64,000 bases of DNA from Propionibacterium australiense (GCF_003666605.1 NZ_RCIV01000011.1:1-64000); one strand, 5' to 3'; counted from the first letter of the stretch, positions 16,967 to 27,276 are shown. The notes: generated by a model not told the origin, from the letters alone. Made by a program: numbers and translations.

Positions 16967-17683
16967 GTGGGTCTGTTCGACAGAGTCGAGAAGAAGCTTG
17001 AGGGCGCCGTCAACGGCGTCTTCGCCCGCGCGTTCAAGGGCGACGTGCAGCCCGTCGAAATCGCCTCCCGGCTTCAGCGAGAGCTCGACGCGGAGGCGCG
17101 CCTGCTGACGCGGGACAAGCGTCTGGTCCCCAACGATTTCCAGGTGCACCTGTCCAAGCACGACTACGAACGGCTGGCCCCCTACTCGCGCACGCTGAAC
17201 GCGGAGATCGTTCCGGATCTGCGCGAGCACGCCGCCGAGCGGCACTACGTCTTCGACGGCCCGGTGAACATCGAGTACCTGCTCGACGAATCACTCAACA
17301 CGGGCCATTTCGAGATCACCAGCGCGGCCGTCGCAACCGTCGCCGAGAAGAACGGCGCGGCGTCCTCCACGATGATCCGGCACGCGCCACTCGTTCTCGA
17401 GGTCAACGGCGTACGCCATCCGCTCATGCCACCGGGCTTCACCATAGGCCGCGGCACGGAGGCGGATCTTCGCATCAACGATCCGGGGGTCTCGCGCACT
17501 CATGCACGCGTCCTCATCTCCGAGAACGAGTACGGGGAACTCGACATCGCGATCGAGGACCTGGGCTCCACCAACGGCATCGTCGTCAACGGCCAGCGCG
17601 TCCAACGCTGTCGCCTCGACGACGGCTCCCGCATCGAGATCGGTTCGACCCGCATGCTCGTCCACTCTCCCGCAGGATCGTGA
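16967..17683 (+). CDS. fhaA: FhaA, DUF3662 and FHA domain protein
   Basis: This 238-residue protein has an N-terminal DUF3662 domain (about 1-125, GLFDRVEKKLEGAVNGVFAR start) and a C-terminal FHA domain (about 150-235, IGRGTEADLRINDPGVSRTH and LGSTNGIVVNG). FHA domains bind phosphothreonine made by the kinases encoded downstream. In mycobacteria FhaA links PknB signalling to peptidoglycan precursor flipping. The linker is short compared with mycobacterial FhaA. GTG 16967 follows GGAGG; the frame upstream to 16844 lacks family similarity. It is the first gene of the operon. Confidence 0.93.
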   Translation: MGLFDRVEKKLEGAVNGVFARAFKGDVQPVEIASRLQRELDAEARLLTRDKRLVPNDFQVHLSKHDYERLAPYSRTLNAEIVPDLREHAAERHYVFDGPVNIEYLLDESLNTGHFEITSAAVATVAEKNGAASSTMIRHAPLVLEVNGVRHPLMPPGFTIGRGTEADLRINDPGVSRTHARVLISENEYGELDIAIEDLGSTNGIVVNGQRVQRCRLDDGSRIEIGSTRMLVHSPAGS

Positions 17684-17684
17684 C

Positions 17685-18158
17685 GTGAGCACCATCCTCG
17701 CCGCCACCTTGAAGGTGGTCTTCCTGGCCCTCATGTGGTTGTTCATCCTGTTCGTGGCGAACACGATCAGGACGGACCTGTTCGGCCGTACCGCAACCGC
17801 ATCCGAACTCAACGACGCCCCCGGCCCGAACTGGGCCAAGCCCGCCAAGAAACGCAGACGCCGCAAGGACCTGACCCGCCTGGCCGTCATAGCGGGCCGT
17901 CGCACCGGCACCGAGGTACCGCTCGACGGCGAGATCACCATCGGCCGCTCGGCGGACTGCGTCCTCGACATCGACGACGACTATGCCAGTGGTCACCACG
18001 CTCAGCTGTGGCAGGACTCCGCCGGCCGCTGGGTCGTCACCGACCTGCAGTCCACCAATGGCACCTACGTCAACGGCGCGAAGATCGCCGAACCCACCCT
18101 CGTAGGGCCCAATGATGTGATCCGCATCGGGCGCTCTCAACTGAAACTGGAACGCTGA
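17685..18158 (+). CDS. fhaB: FhaB (FipA-like) membrane-anchored FHA protein
   Basis: This 157-residue protein has one N-terminal membrane segment (VVFLALMWLFILFVANTI, about 11-28), a basic linker (KKRRRRK), and a cytoplasmic FHA domain (about 83-157) with TIGRSADCVLDIDDDYASGHH and LQSTNGTYVNG. Its mycobacterial counterpart is a substrate of the operon kinases and acts at the division site. The GTG start is one base after the fhaA stop, so they are coupled. Confidence 0.93.
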   Translation: MSTILAATLKVVFLALMWLFILFVANTIRTDLFGRTATASELNDAPGPNWAKPAKKRRRRKDLTRLAVIAGRRTGTEVPLDGEITIGRSADCVLDIDDDYASGHHAQLWQDSAGRWVVTDLQSTNGTYVNGAKIAEPTLVGPNDVIRIGRSQLKLER

Positions 18159-18161
18159 CCC

Positions 18162-19637
18162 GTGACTGACTCCCAGACCAGCAAGACACTCGACGAGGAC
18201 ATGGTGCGCACCAACACGAGCGCACCGGCCGTCGACGCGCCGGCCGACACCGCCGGCCGGCGCTTCAGCCTCGACGTGAGCGCTCACTCCGAGATCGGTC
18301 TGGTCCGCAAGAACAACCAGGACTCCGCCTACGCCTCACCGACGATGATCATCGTCGCCGACGGCATGGGCGGCGCCGCCGCCGGGGACCTGGCGAGCGC
18401 GGCAACCATCCAGGAACTGGCCCGCGCCGACACCCCCCACGAGGGCGAGCAGATGCTCGAGGTGATGGCCGGCATCCTCACCAAGGCGAACGACCAGCTG
18501 GCCGATCTCATCACCGCGGACCCCGAGCTCGACGGCATGGGCACCACCGTGTGCGGCGCGATGTTCAGCGGCACCCAGCTGGGTCTGGCCCACATCGGCG
18601 ACTCCCGGGGCTATCTGCTGCATAACGGGACCCTCTCGCGACTGACCCACGACCACTCGTGGGTCCAGTCGCTGCTCGACGACGGCAAGATCACCGCCGA
18701 GGAGGCGGCCTCGCACCCGCACCGCTCCCTGCTCCTCAAGGTGCTCAACGGCCAGCCCGTTCACGAACCGGATCTGCAGCTGGTCGACGTCCACGTCGGG
18801 GACCGGCTGCTGTTCTGCTCCGACGGCCTGTGCGGCCTCGTCGACGACCGCCACATCCGCCGCCTGCTGCGCGAACGCACCCCGGCGGGCGCCGTCGAGG
18901 CGCTGACACAGGCCGCCCATGAGGCCGGCGGCTACGACAACATCACCATCATCGTCGCCGACGTCGTGCCCCAGTCCGACGAGCTCGACGCCAGGCCCGG
19001 CACCATGATCGGCGCCGCCGCCACCGTCGAGGTGCCCAAGGTCGAGCCACCGGCCGGCTCGGGCGAGACCACCACGGTCCTGGGGGTGTCCGGCACCAGG
19101 ACCGCCAGTCCCGATCCCGACGGGCCCGAACTCATCGATCCCGACGCCCGCGAGGACGTGCGCTACTCGCCGATGATCGGCAAACGCCGGCGCCACTGGT
19201 CGGTCATCATCTCGGTGATCGTCGCCCTCGTCGTCCTCGTCGGCGGCCTGTTCGGCGCGTGGCGTTACGCCATGAACCAGTACTACATCGCGCCCTCGGG
19301 CGAGCAGGTGGCCATCTACAAGGGCATCCCGGACACGATCGCCGGCCACAGCTTCGGTGAGCTCGTCGAGCAGCGCGACACCCGGGTGTCCGATCTGCCC
19401 GTCTACTACCGTCAGCGGGTGAACGACGCCGAGATCAAGGCCGACACCCTGGAACAGGCCCGCGAGCAGGTCGACTACTTGGACGAGCTCGCGCAGGCCT
19501 GCATCGCTAAACGCGCCGAGTCCAGGCCGGACGGGTCCGACGATCCGCAGAGCACCGCTCCCTCGCCGACACCGAGCGCCTCGCCCAGCGGCTCGGTCCC
19601 GCCCAGCGCGTCGGTCGACCCGGAGGACTGCGGATGA
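18162..19637 (+). CDS. pstP: PstP, PP2C-family Ser/Thr protein phosphatase
   Basis: The 491-residue membrane phosphatase reverses the phosphorylation made by the operon kinases. The catalytic domain (about 35-270) has RKNNQD at 49-54, VADGMGG near 65-71 and GDSRGYLL, which supply metal-binding aspartates. An Arg-rich stop-transfer precedes the membrane segment (HWSVIISVIVALVVLVG, about 344-368). The extracellular part ends in a Pro/Ser tail. GTG 18162 begins three bases after fhaB, and the stop overlaps rodA by 4 bp. Confidence 0.95.
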   Translation: MTDSQTSKTLDEDMVRTNTSAPAVDAPADTAGRRFSLDVSAHSEIGLVRKNNQDSAYASPTMIIVADGMGGAAAGDLASAATIQELARADTPHEGEQMLEVMAGILTKANDQLADLITADPELDGMGTTVCGAMFSGTQLGLAHIGDSRGYLLHNGTLSRLTHDHSWVQSLLDDGKITAEEAASHPHRSLLLKVLNGQPVHEPDLQLVDVHVGDRLLFCSDGLCGLVDDRHIRRLLRERTPAGAVEALTQAAHEAGGYDNITIIVADVVPQSDELDARPGTMIGAAATVEVPKVEPPAGSGETTTVLGVSGTRTASPDPDGPELIDPDAREDVRYSPMIGKRRRHWSVIISVIVALVVLVGGLFGAWRYAMNQYYIAPSGEQVAIYKGIPDTIAGHSFGELVEQRDTRVSDLPVYYRQRVNDAEIKADTLEQAREQVDYLDELAQACIAKRAESRPDGSDDPQSTAPSPTPSASPSGSVPPSASVDPEDCG

Positions 19638-21031
19638 GCAGCACCGACACCGGCCAGACGGTCGTCTACCGCAAACGCCGCAACATCGAGCTGGCGCTCA
19701 TCATCGTCGCCGCACTTCTCGGGGTCGGCGGCTTCGCGCTGACCACCATCAACATCAGCGGTGCCCTGCCGGCCAATCTGCCCTGGGTCGCCGGTGGCTG
19801 GCTGGTCCTGTGTCTCGTCGCACATCTCGCGGTCCGCATCAAGGCCCCCTGGGCGGACCCGGTGATCCTGCCGTGCGTCCTGGCGCTCAACGGTCTCGGC
19901 CTGGCGATGATCTACCGCCTCGACCAGGACGAGCCGGTCTCCACCCTCGTCAACGGCCAGCTGATGTGGACGGCGGTGGGCATCACCCTGTTCGTCGTGG
20001 TGCTCTTCGGGGTGCGTGACTACCGCGATCTGCAGCGTTACCCGTACGTGCTCTTCCTCGTCGGCCTGCTGCTCCTGCTGCTGCCGCTGGTGCCGGGGCT
20101 GGCGTCGGCTGCCAACGAGGCCAACGGCTCGCGCATCTGGATCTCGGTGGCCGGGTTCAGCTTCCAGCCGGCCGAGATAGCCAAGATCATCCTCACGCTG
20201 GCCTTCGCGTCCTATCTGGCGGAGCACCGCGACGTGCTGCAGCTGGCGGGCCGCAGCTGGGGTCGTTTCCGCATGCCGCGGGGGCGTGACCTGCTGCCCA
20301 TCATGGTGATGTGGCTCGCGGCCGTCGCGGTCATCGTCTTCGAGAACGACCTGGGCACGGCACTGCTGTTCTTCGGCCTGTTCGTCATGATGCTGTACGT
20401 GGCCACCAGCCAGGCGCGCTGGGTCGTCATCGGAGCCGTGCTCTTCGGCGGCGCCGGCTTCATCGCCTACAACGTCCTGTACCACGTGCAGGTGCGCTTC
20501 TCGTCCTGGCTCGACCCGTTCTCCGATCCCGCCCAGAACGGTCAGATCATCTCCGCCCAGTACGGCATGGCGTGGGGCGGCCTGTTCGGGCGCGGCTGGG
20601 GCCAGGGGCGTCCATCACTGGTGCCGCTGGCCCAGTCCGACTTCATCGCGAGTGCGCTGGCCGAGGAACTCGGCCTGGTCGGGCTGATGGCCGTCATCGT
20701 CATCTACGGCCTCATCATCGCCCGTGGCCTGCGGGCGGCGCTCACCGCGCACGACGCCTTCGGCAAGCTGCTCGCCGGGGGCCTGTCGTTCACCTTCGCG
20801 CTGCAGGTCTTCGCCATCATCGGCGGGGCCACCCGACTGCTGCCGCTGACCGGCCTCACGACGCCGTTCCTGTCCCAGGGCGGTTCCTCACTGGTCGCCA
20901 ACTGGGTGATCATCGCCGCTCTCATGCAGATCTCGCACGCCGGGCGCGCCCCCGCGGCCGCTTCCGGCAGTCCCGCCGAGACCGACCTGGCGGACGCCCC
21001 GACAACCTTCCTCAAGAGGGTGGAAGCATGA
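19634..21031 (+). CDS. rodA: RodA/FtsW/SpoVE-family peptidoglycan glycosyltransferase
   Basis: The 465-residue polytopic SEDS protein polymerises lipid II with the class B penicillin-binding protein encoded next. Characteristic stretches are GSRIWISVAGFSFQPAEIAK, VIVFENDLGTALLFFG and the late PFLSQGGSSLVANW. About ten to twelve membrane segments are visible. It overlaps pstP and pbpA by 4 bp each. Operon position identifies it as the elongation-type RodA rather than the division FtsW. Confidence 0.95.
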   Translation: MSSTDTGQTVVYRKRRNIELALIIVAALLGVGGFALTTINISGALPANLPWVAGGWLVLCLVAHLAVRIKAPWADPVILPCVLALNGLGLAMIYRLDQDEPVSTLVNGQLMWTAVGITLFVVVLFGVRDYRDLQRYPYVLFLVGLLLLLLPLVPGLASAANEANGSRIWISVAGFSFQPAEIAKIILTLAFASYLAEHRDVLQLAGRSWGRFRMPRGRDLLPIMVMWLAAVAVIVFENDLGTALLFFGLFVMMLYVATSQARWVVIGAVLFGGAGFIAYNVLYHVQVRFSSWLDPFSDPAQNGQIISAQYGMAWGGLFGRGWGQGRPSLVPLAQSDFIASALAEELGLVGLMAVIVIYGLIIARGLRAALTAHDAFGKLLAGGLSFTFALQVFAIIGGATRLLPLTGLTTPFLSQGGSSLVANWVIIAALMQISHAGRAPAAASGSPAETDLADAPTTFLKRVEA

Positions 21032-22452
21032 ACAAGGCACTGCGCAAGGTCTCCGTCTTCGCCGCTCTCATGGTCTTCGCCCTCCTGGCGAACGTCACCT
21101 TCAACTACGGCCTGCGGTCCGGCGCGCTACTGTCCGATCCGGGCAACCGGCGCGTCGTCGACGCCCAGTTCGACTCCCCGCGGGGCTCGATCCTCGTCGG
21201 CACGACCGCTGTCGCGGAAACGGTACCGGTCGAGGGCGGACGGTTCAGTGTCGAGCGCGTCTACTCGAACGGCCCGCTCTACGCCCCGGTCACCGGCTAC
21301 TACTCGTACATCTACGGGCGCACCGGCCTGGAGCAGCGCTACAACGACGAGCTGTCCGGTTCGGGCGACTCGCAGCTGTTCCGGCGCATCCTCAGCGAGC
21401 TGAGCGGCAACCAGCCGCAGGGCGACACCATCCAGACGACGATCGACGCGAACGCCCAGCAGGCGGCCTCGGACGCTCTCGGCGGGCGCACCGGCGCCGT
21501 CATCGCGATGGACTACACGACCGGAGCGATCCTGGCCTGGGCCTCGACGCCCAGCTACGACCCGAATCTGCTGTCGAGCACCAATCTGGCGAGCACCCAG
21601 ACCGCGTGGGACGAGCTGAACGCCGACGAGAGCCACCCGCTGAAGGACCGGGCCACCCAGGAGATCTACCCGCCCGGTTCGACCTTCAAGCTCGTCGTGG
21701 CCTCGGCGGCTCTCGAGGGGGGCATGAGCGCCGACAGCACCGTCGCCTCACCGACCACGCTGCCGCTGGACAACTCGACGACGACCCTGCCGAACTCCAC
21801 CGACTGCGGCGGCGACACGACCACGATCGATCACGCCCTGCAGGTCTCGTGCAACACGGCCTTCGCGAATCTGGGCATGGACCTGGGGCAGGACAAGGTC
21901 CGTGAGCAGGCCGAGAAGTTCGGTTTCAACGCGGCCTTCGGCGGTGACGTGGACTCGGCGACCAGTGTCTTCCCGGCCGATCTCGACAACGCACAGCTGG
22001 CCATGAGCTCGATCGGCCAGTTCGACGTCTCGGCCACTCCCCTGCAGATGGCCTCGGTGGCCGCCACCCTGGCCAACGACGGCCAGGTCATGCAGCCCTA
22101 CGTCGTCTCGCAGGTGCGCGACTCGAACCTGCACGTCATCTCCGAGACCCGCCCGACGACCATTCGCCGGGCAGTGAGCGAGGAGACCGCCGCCTCGATG
22201 CGGCAGATGATGGTCCACGTCGTCGAGTCCGGCACCGCCACGGCCACGCAGATCAGCGGTCAGACGATCGGCGGGAAGACCGGCACGGCCGAGAACATGG
22301 CCGGCGCCAGCGCCTACTCCTGGTTCGCCGGTTTCGACCAGGAGACGAACGTGGCGCTGGCCGTCTTCCTGGCCGACCCGGACCAGCCCGGCACGGCGAC
22401 CGGCAATGCCACCGTCGCAGCACGCACCGTCTTCGAGGCATTCGCATCATGA
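21028..22452 (+). CDS. pbpA: PbpA, class B penicillin-binding protein
   Basis: The 474-residue D,D-transpeptidase cross-links peptidoglycan. One N-terminal membrane anchor (VFAALMVFALLANVTFNYG, about 10-28) is followed by a dimerisation region and a transpeptidase domain from about 155. Catalytic motifs are STFK at 218-221 (Ser218), SCN at 274-276 and KTGT at 417-420. The short length matches mycobacterial PbpA. ATG 21028 overlaps the rodA stop and has GGTGGAAG upstream. Confidence 0.95.
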   Translation: MNKALRKVSVFAALMVFALLANVTFNYGLRSGALLSDPGNRRVVDAQFDSPRGSILVGTTAVAETVPVEGGRFSVERVYSNGPLYAPVTGYYSYIYGRTGLEQRYNDELSGSGDSQLFRRILSELSGNQPQGDTIQTTIDANAQQAASDALGGRTGAVIAMDYTTGAILAWASTPSYDPNLLSSTNLASTQTAWDELNADESHPLKDRATQEIYPPGSTFKLVVASAALEGGMSADSTVASPTTLPLDNSTTTLPNSTDCGGDTTTIDHALQVSCNTAFANLGMDLGQDKVREQAEKFGFNAAFGGDVDSATSVFPADLDNAQLAMSSIGQFDVSATPLQMASVAATLANDGQVMQPYVVSQVRDSNLHVISETRPTTIRRAVSEETAASMRQMMVHVVESGTATATQISGQTIGGKTGTAENMAGASAYSWFAGFDQETNVALAVFLADPDQPGTATGNATVAARTVFEAFAS

Positions 22453-22534
22453 GGACGCCCAGGGGAGGAACGGCGGGCCCGGAGCGGACGCGTGGGGCAT
22501 GGCCCGACGACACGATGAGGAGAGGAGACCGGCG

Positions 22535-24337
22535 ATGACCGCTGCCAACACCGTCCTCGGCGGCCGTTACGAACTCCAGGAGATCATCGGACGCGGCGGC
22601 ATGGCCGAGGTGTGGCGTGCGCGCGACCTGCGGCTCGACCGTGACGTCGCCATCAAACGACTGCGCGTCGACCTGGCGACCGACCCGACCTTCCAGGCCC
22701 GCTTCGGCCGCGAGGCGCAGTCGGCGGCCGGTCTGAACCACCCGAACATCGTGTCGGTCTACGACACCGGCGGCCAGACGGACGAGGCGTCCGGGGTCGT
22801 CGTGCCGTACATCGTCATGGAGCTCGTCAGCGGCCGCACCCTGCGCGAGATGCTGCGCGAGGGCCGCACCATCGGGCCCGTCGCGGCGCTTGCCTACGCG
22901 CAGGGCGTCCTCGACGCCCTCGACTACTCGCACCAGCACGGCATCATCCACCGCGACATCAAGCCGGCCAATGTCATGATCACCCCCACCGGGCAGGTGA
23001 AGGTGATGGACTTCGGCATCGCCCGCGCCGTGGCCGACACCTCGGCGACGATGACCCAGACCGCCGCCGTGATCGGGACCGCCCAGTACCTCTCGCCCGA
23101 GCAGGCCCGCGGCGAGACCGTCGACTCCCGATCCGACATCTACTCGGCGGGCTGCCTGCTCTACGAGCTGCTCACCGGCCGGCCCCCGTTCACCGGTGAC
23201 TCCCCGGTGGCCGTCGCCTACCAGCACGTCCGCGAGACCGCCGTACTGCCCAGCACGCTCTCGCCGAAGGTCACGCCGGCCATCGACGCCATCACGATGA
23301 CGGCCCTGTCCAAGAACCCGAACGACCGTTACCAGACGGCCCGAGCGATGCGGGAGGACATCTTCCGAGTCCTCGAGGGCCAGCAGGTGACCGCGCAGAT
23401 ACCGGCCGTCCACGCCGACGCACCCACTGCCGTCATCGGCCGGCCGGCCCGCGCCCTGTCCGATGAGGAGGAGCGGAACGCGGAGGACACGGCCCCGGAG
23501 AAGAAACGCCGCATCTCGACGCCGACGGTGATTCTCCTCATCATTCTGGCGCTCATCGCCGCCGGGCTGGTCTATGGCGGCATCCGGCTGCGCGAGATCC
23601 GCCAGGAGGCCCAGCAGACGACCGTCCCGGCTGTCATCGGCTTCACCCAGGAGCAGGCCGTCTCGACGCTGAAGAACTACCACCTCGACCCACAAGTGCA
23701 GCACACCAACGGCGACTCGGCGACGAAAGGACAGGTCACCGCCACCGATCCGGCCGAGGGCACGACGGTGCCGATCAATTCCACGGTCGTCATCACGGTC
23801 AATGACGGCCCGGCCGCCGGCACGGTCCCCGACGTGACGGGCATGGACGAGGATGACGCGCGTGAGGCGCTGCGCGCGGCCGGCTTCACGAACGTCGTGA
23901 CGAAGGACGCCGGCGAGGACCAGGAGCAGATCACCGACGAGGCCGGCAAGATCATCGCGACGAACCCGGCAGCGAACACCTCGGTCGACCCGGAGCTGAC
24001 GGTGACGCTCTACCGCGCCACCGGCCGTTCCAGGATGCCCAATGTCTCCAGTTCGAGGATGACCGAGGCCGAGGCGGTCCGGGTGCTGGCCAACGCCGGT
24101 TTCACGAACGTCCAGGTCATCGAGCGGGAGACCTCCGACTACCCCGAGGGCACGGTCTTCGACCAGTCAGTGGCGGCCGGCCAGCTGTACTCCCGCACGG
24201 ATCAGGTGACGATCCAGGTCGCGGTGGCCCCCGCGGTAACGACGACCCCCAGGGCCTCATCGACGCCCCACGGGAACGGCACGAGCTCTCCCAGCCCGAC
24301 GACGTCGAGCAGCAGCTCCCGCTCAGCGGGCCCGTGA
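22535..24337 (+). CDS. pknB: PknB, transmembrane Ser/Thr kinase with PASTA domains
   Basis: The 600-residue kinase senses muropeptides or lipid II. The Hanks-type kinase domain (about 10-280) has GRGGMAEVW, catalytic Lys41, HRDIKPAN with Asp141, and DFGIAR. One membrane segment (about 330-350) leads to three extracellular PASTA repeats (VPAVIGFTQEQAVSTL, VPDVTGMDEDDAREAL, MPNVSSSRMTEAEAV), one fewer than the four of mycobacterial PknB, then a Ser/Thr tail. ATG 22535 follows GGAGAGGAGACC. An 82-bp gap separates it from pbpA. The PASTA kinase precedes the second kinase here. Confidence 0.95.
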   Translation: MTAANTVLGGRYELQEIIGRGGMAEVWRARDLRLDRDVAIKRLRVDLATDPTFQARFGREAQSAAGLNHPNIVSVYDTGGQTDEASGVVVPYIVMELVSGRTLREMLREGRTIGPVAALAYAQGVLDALDYSHQHGIIHRDIKPANVMITPTGQVKVMDFGIARAVADTSATMTQTAAVIGTAQYLSPEQARGETVDSRSDIYSAGCLLYELLTGRPPFTGDSPVAVAYQHVRETAVLPSTLSPKVTPAIDAITMTALSKNPNDRYQTARAMREDIFRVLEGQQVTAQIPAVHADAPTAVIGRPARALSDEEERNAEDTAPEKKRRISTPTVILLIILALIAAGLVYGGIRLREIRQEAQQTTVPAVIGFTQEQAVSTLKNYHLDPQVQHTNGDSATKGQVTATDPAEGTTVPINSTVVITVNDGPAAGTVPDVTGMDEDDAREALRAAGFTNVVTKDAGEDQEQITDEAGKIIATNPAANTSVDPELTVTLYRATGRSRMPNVSSSRMTEAEAVRVLANAGFTNVQVIERETSDYPEGTVFDQSVAAGQLYSRTDQVTIQVAVAPAVTTTPRASSTPHGNGTSSPSPTTSSSSSRSAGP

Positions 24338-24379
24338 TCGCCCGGCCGAGCCGTGACACGGATAGGGAACAATGGGTCT

Positions 24380-26047
24380 GTGAGCACTGACGAACCGTTC
24401 GACGGCAACACCACCCCCGGCCGCGACCAGGACCACGGCGCGCGGCCGACACGCCGGACGCCCATCCCGGGCGAGGCAGGCGCGGATGACTTCATCGCCT
24501 CACTGCGCGACGGGCGCTACCGGCTCGTCGAGCGTATCGGCGCCGGCGCCATCGGCCAGGTCTGGCGGGCGCAGGACACCATCCTGCAGCGCGAGGTGGC
24601 CATCAAGACCATCAACCTGGCCACGAGCGCCGACCCCAGCGCCGAGGCGCGTTTTCGCCGCGAGGCAGTCGCCACAGCCGGGCTCAACCATCCGAATGTC
24701 GTCCAGATCCATGATTCCGGGGTCGATGGGCACAGCGCCTACATCGTCATGGAATTCCTCCACGGCCCCAATCTGCAGACGGTCGTCACGAAGCAGGGTC
24801 CGATCGGTTGGCAGGCCGCCTTGCCGATGCTGGCCCAGGTCGCGGCGGGCCTGGGCGCGGCCCACCGTTTCGGTGTCACCCACCGCGACGTGAAACCGGC
24901 CAACGTCGTGCTCACCTCCGAGGACCTGCACAGCACGCCGAAGCTCGTCGACTTCGGCATCGCCCGCCTCAACGACCAGCAGACCACGGCGCTGACGAGC
25001 ACGATGACGGCCATCGGTTCGGCCGCGTACATGTCGCCGGAACAGGCCTCGGGCGAGCGCGTCGGGCCGAGTTCTGACATGTACTCGTTCGGTTGCCTCA
25101 TGATGACGGTGCTGACCGGCCAGCCGCCCTTCCCCGGCGAGTCCCCGGTGGCGGTCGCCCGCGCCCAGGTCTACGACACGCCGCCGCTGCTGCGCACGCG
25201 ACTGCCGGACGCCCCGGCCTCGCTCGAAGACCTCGTCGCCGCACTGCTCGCCAAGCGTCCCGAGGACCGTCCCGGCGCCGACGAGGTGGTCGCCGCCCTC
25301 AACGCGATCCAGGGCGACCCGCAGGCGCCTGGCCTCGTCGCCCCGCCTCCGGTGGCCGGCCCCGCCGCCGATGCGGCCACCATGGCCATGTCCCCCACGG
25401 CGTTCACCGGCGCCGACGCGGACGCCACGGCCGAGGGCCACACCCGGGTCCTCCCGGCCGGCCAGGACACCGCGGGCTCGACCGCGGTCGACGCTCTGCC
25501 ACCGGTTCCGGCAGCCCCCGGTGCCACCACCGGCACGCCAACGGCCCTGGTCACCGGGGGCGGGGCGCTGGCAGCCGGGACCGGCACGGTGCCGGCCGAG
25601 ACCGGGAACAGCAAGAAGAACGGCAGGGGCAGGCGCATCGCCCTGGCGATCGTCATCCTGGCCGTCCTCGCCGGGCTCATCGCCCTGGCTTGGACGCAGG
25701 GCCGCAAGTCGGCCGACCCGGCCCCCTCCCAGACCGTCACCCAGACCCAGACCGCCACACCCACCACCGCCACACCCACCACCGCGGCGCCCACCACCGC
25801 GCAGAGCTACGACACCTCCGGCGGCTACGCGACCGATGACACGCAGCAGAACGGCACCGGGGGCTATGGCCAGGCAACCGGGAACGGGGGCGACTATCCC
25901 CAGGGCGGTTCCCAAACCTACGACTCGCAGGGCAACCAGAGTTACTACCCGCAGCAGCCGACTGCCACGGGAGACAGCACCCAGGCCCAGCAGGGTGGCG
26001 GCACCGGAGACGGGTTCGGAGACAACGAGACCGACGACGAGGAGTGA
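24380..26047 (+). CDS. Second membrane Ser/Thr kinase of the cluster (PknA-like, no PASTA)
   Basis: The 555-residue protein has an N-terminal extension of about 45 residues, then a kinase domain with Lys76 in VAIKTI, HRDVKPANVV with Asp170, and DFGIAR. The usual GxGGMG loop reads GAGAIGQVW. A membrane segment (about 418-440, IALAIVILAVLAGLIALAW) is followed by a Thr-rich and then Gln/Tyr/Gly-rich extracellular tail with no PASTA fold. GTG 24380 fits best; GTG 24353 would add nine residues. Its position suggests the PknA role, but the place after pknB differs from mycobacteria, so I leave the symbol blank. Confidence 0.85.
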   Translation: MSTDEPFDGNTTPGRDQDHGARPTRRTPIPGEAGADDFIASLRDGRYRLVERIGAGAIGQVWRAQDTILQREVAIKTINLATSADPSAEARFRREAVATAGLNHPNVVQIHDSGVDGHSAYIVMEFLHGPNLQTVVTKQGPIGWQAALPMLAQVAAGLGAAHRFGVTHRDVKPANVVLTSEDLHSTPKLVDFGIARLNDQQTTALTSTMTAIGSAAYMSPEQASGERVGPSSDMYSFGCLMMTVLTGQPPFPGESPVAVARAQVYDTPPLLRTRLPDAPASLEDLVAALLAKRPEDRPGADEVVAALNAIQGDPQAPGLVAPPPVAGPAADAATMAMSPTAFTGADADATAEGHTRVLPAGQDTAGSTAVDALPPVPAAPGATTGTPTALVTGGGALAAGTGTVPAETGNSKKNGRGRRIALAIVILAVLAGLIALAWTQGRKSADPAPSQTVTQTQTATPTTATPTTAAPTTAQSYDTSGGYATDDTQQNGTGGYGQATGNGGDYPQGGSQTYDSQGNQSYYPQQPTATGDSTQAQQGGGTGDGFGDNETDDEE

Positions 26048-26113
26048 GCGCGAACCGGCCCAGACGTCCCATCCCCGGCCCGCGCCCTCACGGCGCCCGG
26101 CCCCCGGTGGGAT

Positions 26114-27276
26114 CTACAGGTCGCGCCCGGCCGGTGACCCGGCGGTGGCGAGGAAACCGTCGGGGTCCTCGTAGCCGGCCCCGGCGTAGGCCTTGCGGAC
26201 AGCACCGGCCACGGCGCGGACGCGGCTGAACGGAACCACGGCCAGGACGCAGCCGCCGAACCCACCGCCGACCAGGCGCGCGCCCCAGGCGCCCGCCGCG
26301 ATGGTGGTCTCGACCGCCAGGTCGATCTGCGGCACGCTCACTTCGAGGTCGTCACGCATCGAGGCGTGAGCGGCCGTCATGGCCTCGGCGACGGCCCGCC
26401 AGTCGCCGGTCTCGAGGTCGTCGGCCATCTGGACGGCGCGGGCGTTCTCGGTGACGACGTGGCGCAGCCGCCTGAACAACGTCTCGTCGCCCAGGCTGGC
26501 CTCGGCGGCGGGCAGGTCGCCGACGCCCACCCTGCGCAGCAGATCGACGCCGAGCAGCGCGGCGACCCGGTCGCACTCGGCGTGCCGGTCGCCGAAGTGC
26601 CCGGACGACAACGAGTGCCTGGTCTTCGTGTCGACGATGAGAACCCCCACGCCGCCGTGCAACGGGTCGTACGGCACCGGCCGCAGCGTCTGGTTCATGA
26701 AGTCGATGAGCAGGGCGTGGCCCTTCACGCCGCGCAGCGCCGAGGTCTGGTCGACGCCGCCGGTGGGTGCCAGCGCGATCTCGTTCTCGGCGCTCTGGCA
26801 GTGGCGCGCCAGCTGGGCGCGGCCGGCATCGTCGGCGAGCAGGCCCAGGCCGAACAGGTCGGAGGCAGCGGCCGCCACCGAGCACTCGAGAGCCGCCGAA
26901 CTGGACAGGCCCGCCCCGATGAGCAGATCGGAGCCGATGAGCAGGTCGGCGCCGCGCACCGGCAGACCGGCCGTGCGCAACGCCCACAGGACACCAGCGG
27001 CGTAGGAGCCCCAGCCGCCCGGGGTACCGGCACTCACCTCGTCGAGCTGCACGTCGACCTCGCCGGGGACGTCCAGGGAGACCATGCGGAGGCGGTCGTC
27101 GTCGCGGGCCGCCGCCACCACCCAGGTGCGCCGGTCCAGCGGGACCGGCAGGCAGAAACCGCCGTTGTAGTCTGTGTGCTCGCCCATCAGGTTGAACCTG
27201 CCCGGCGCCGACCAGACACCGGCCGGGGCGTATCCGAAGTGCTCCCGGAACCGGTCCGCGAATGTTCGTGCGGTAC

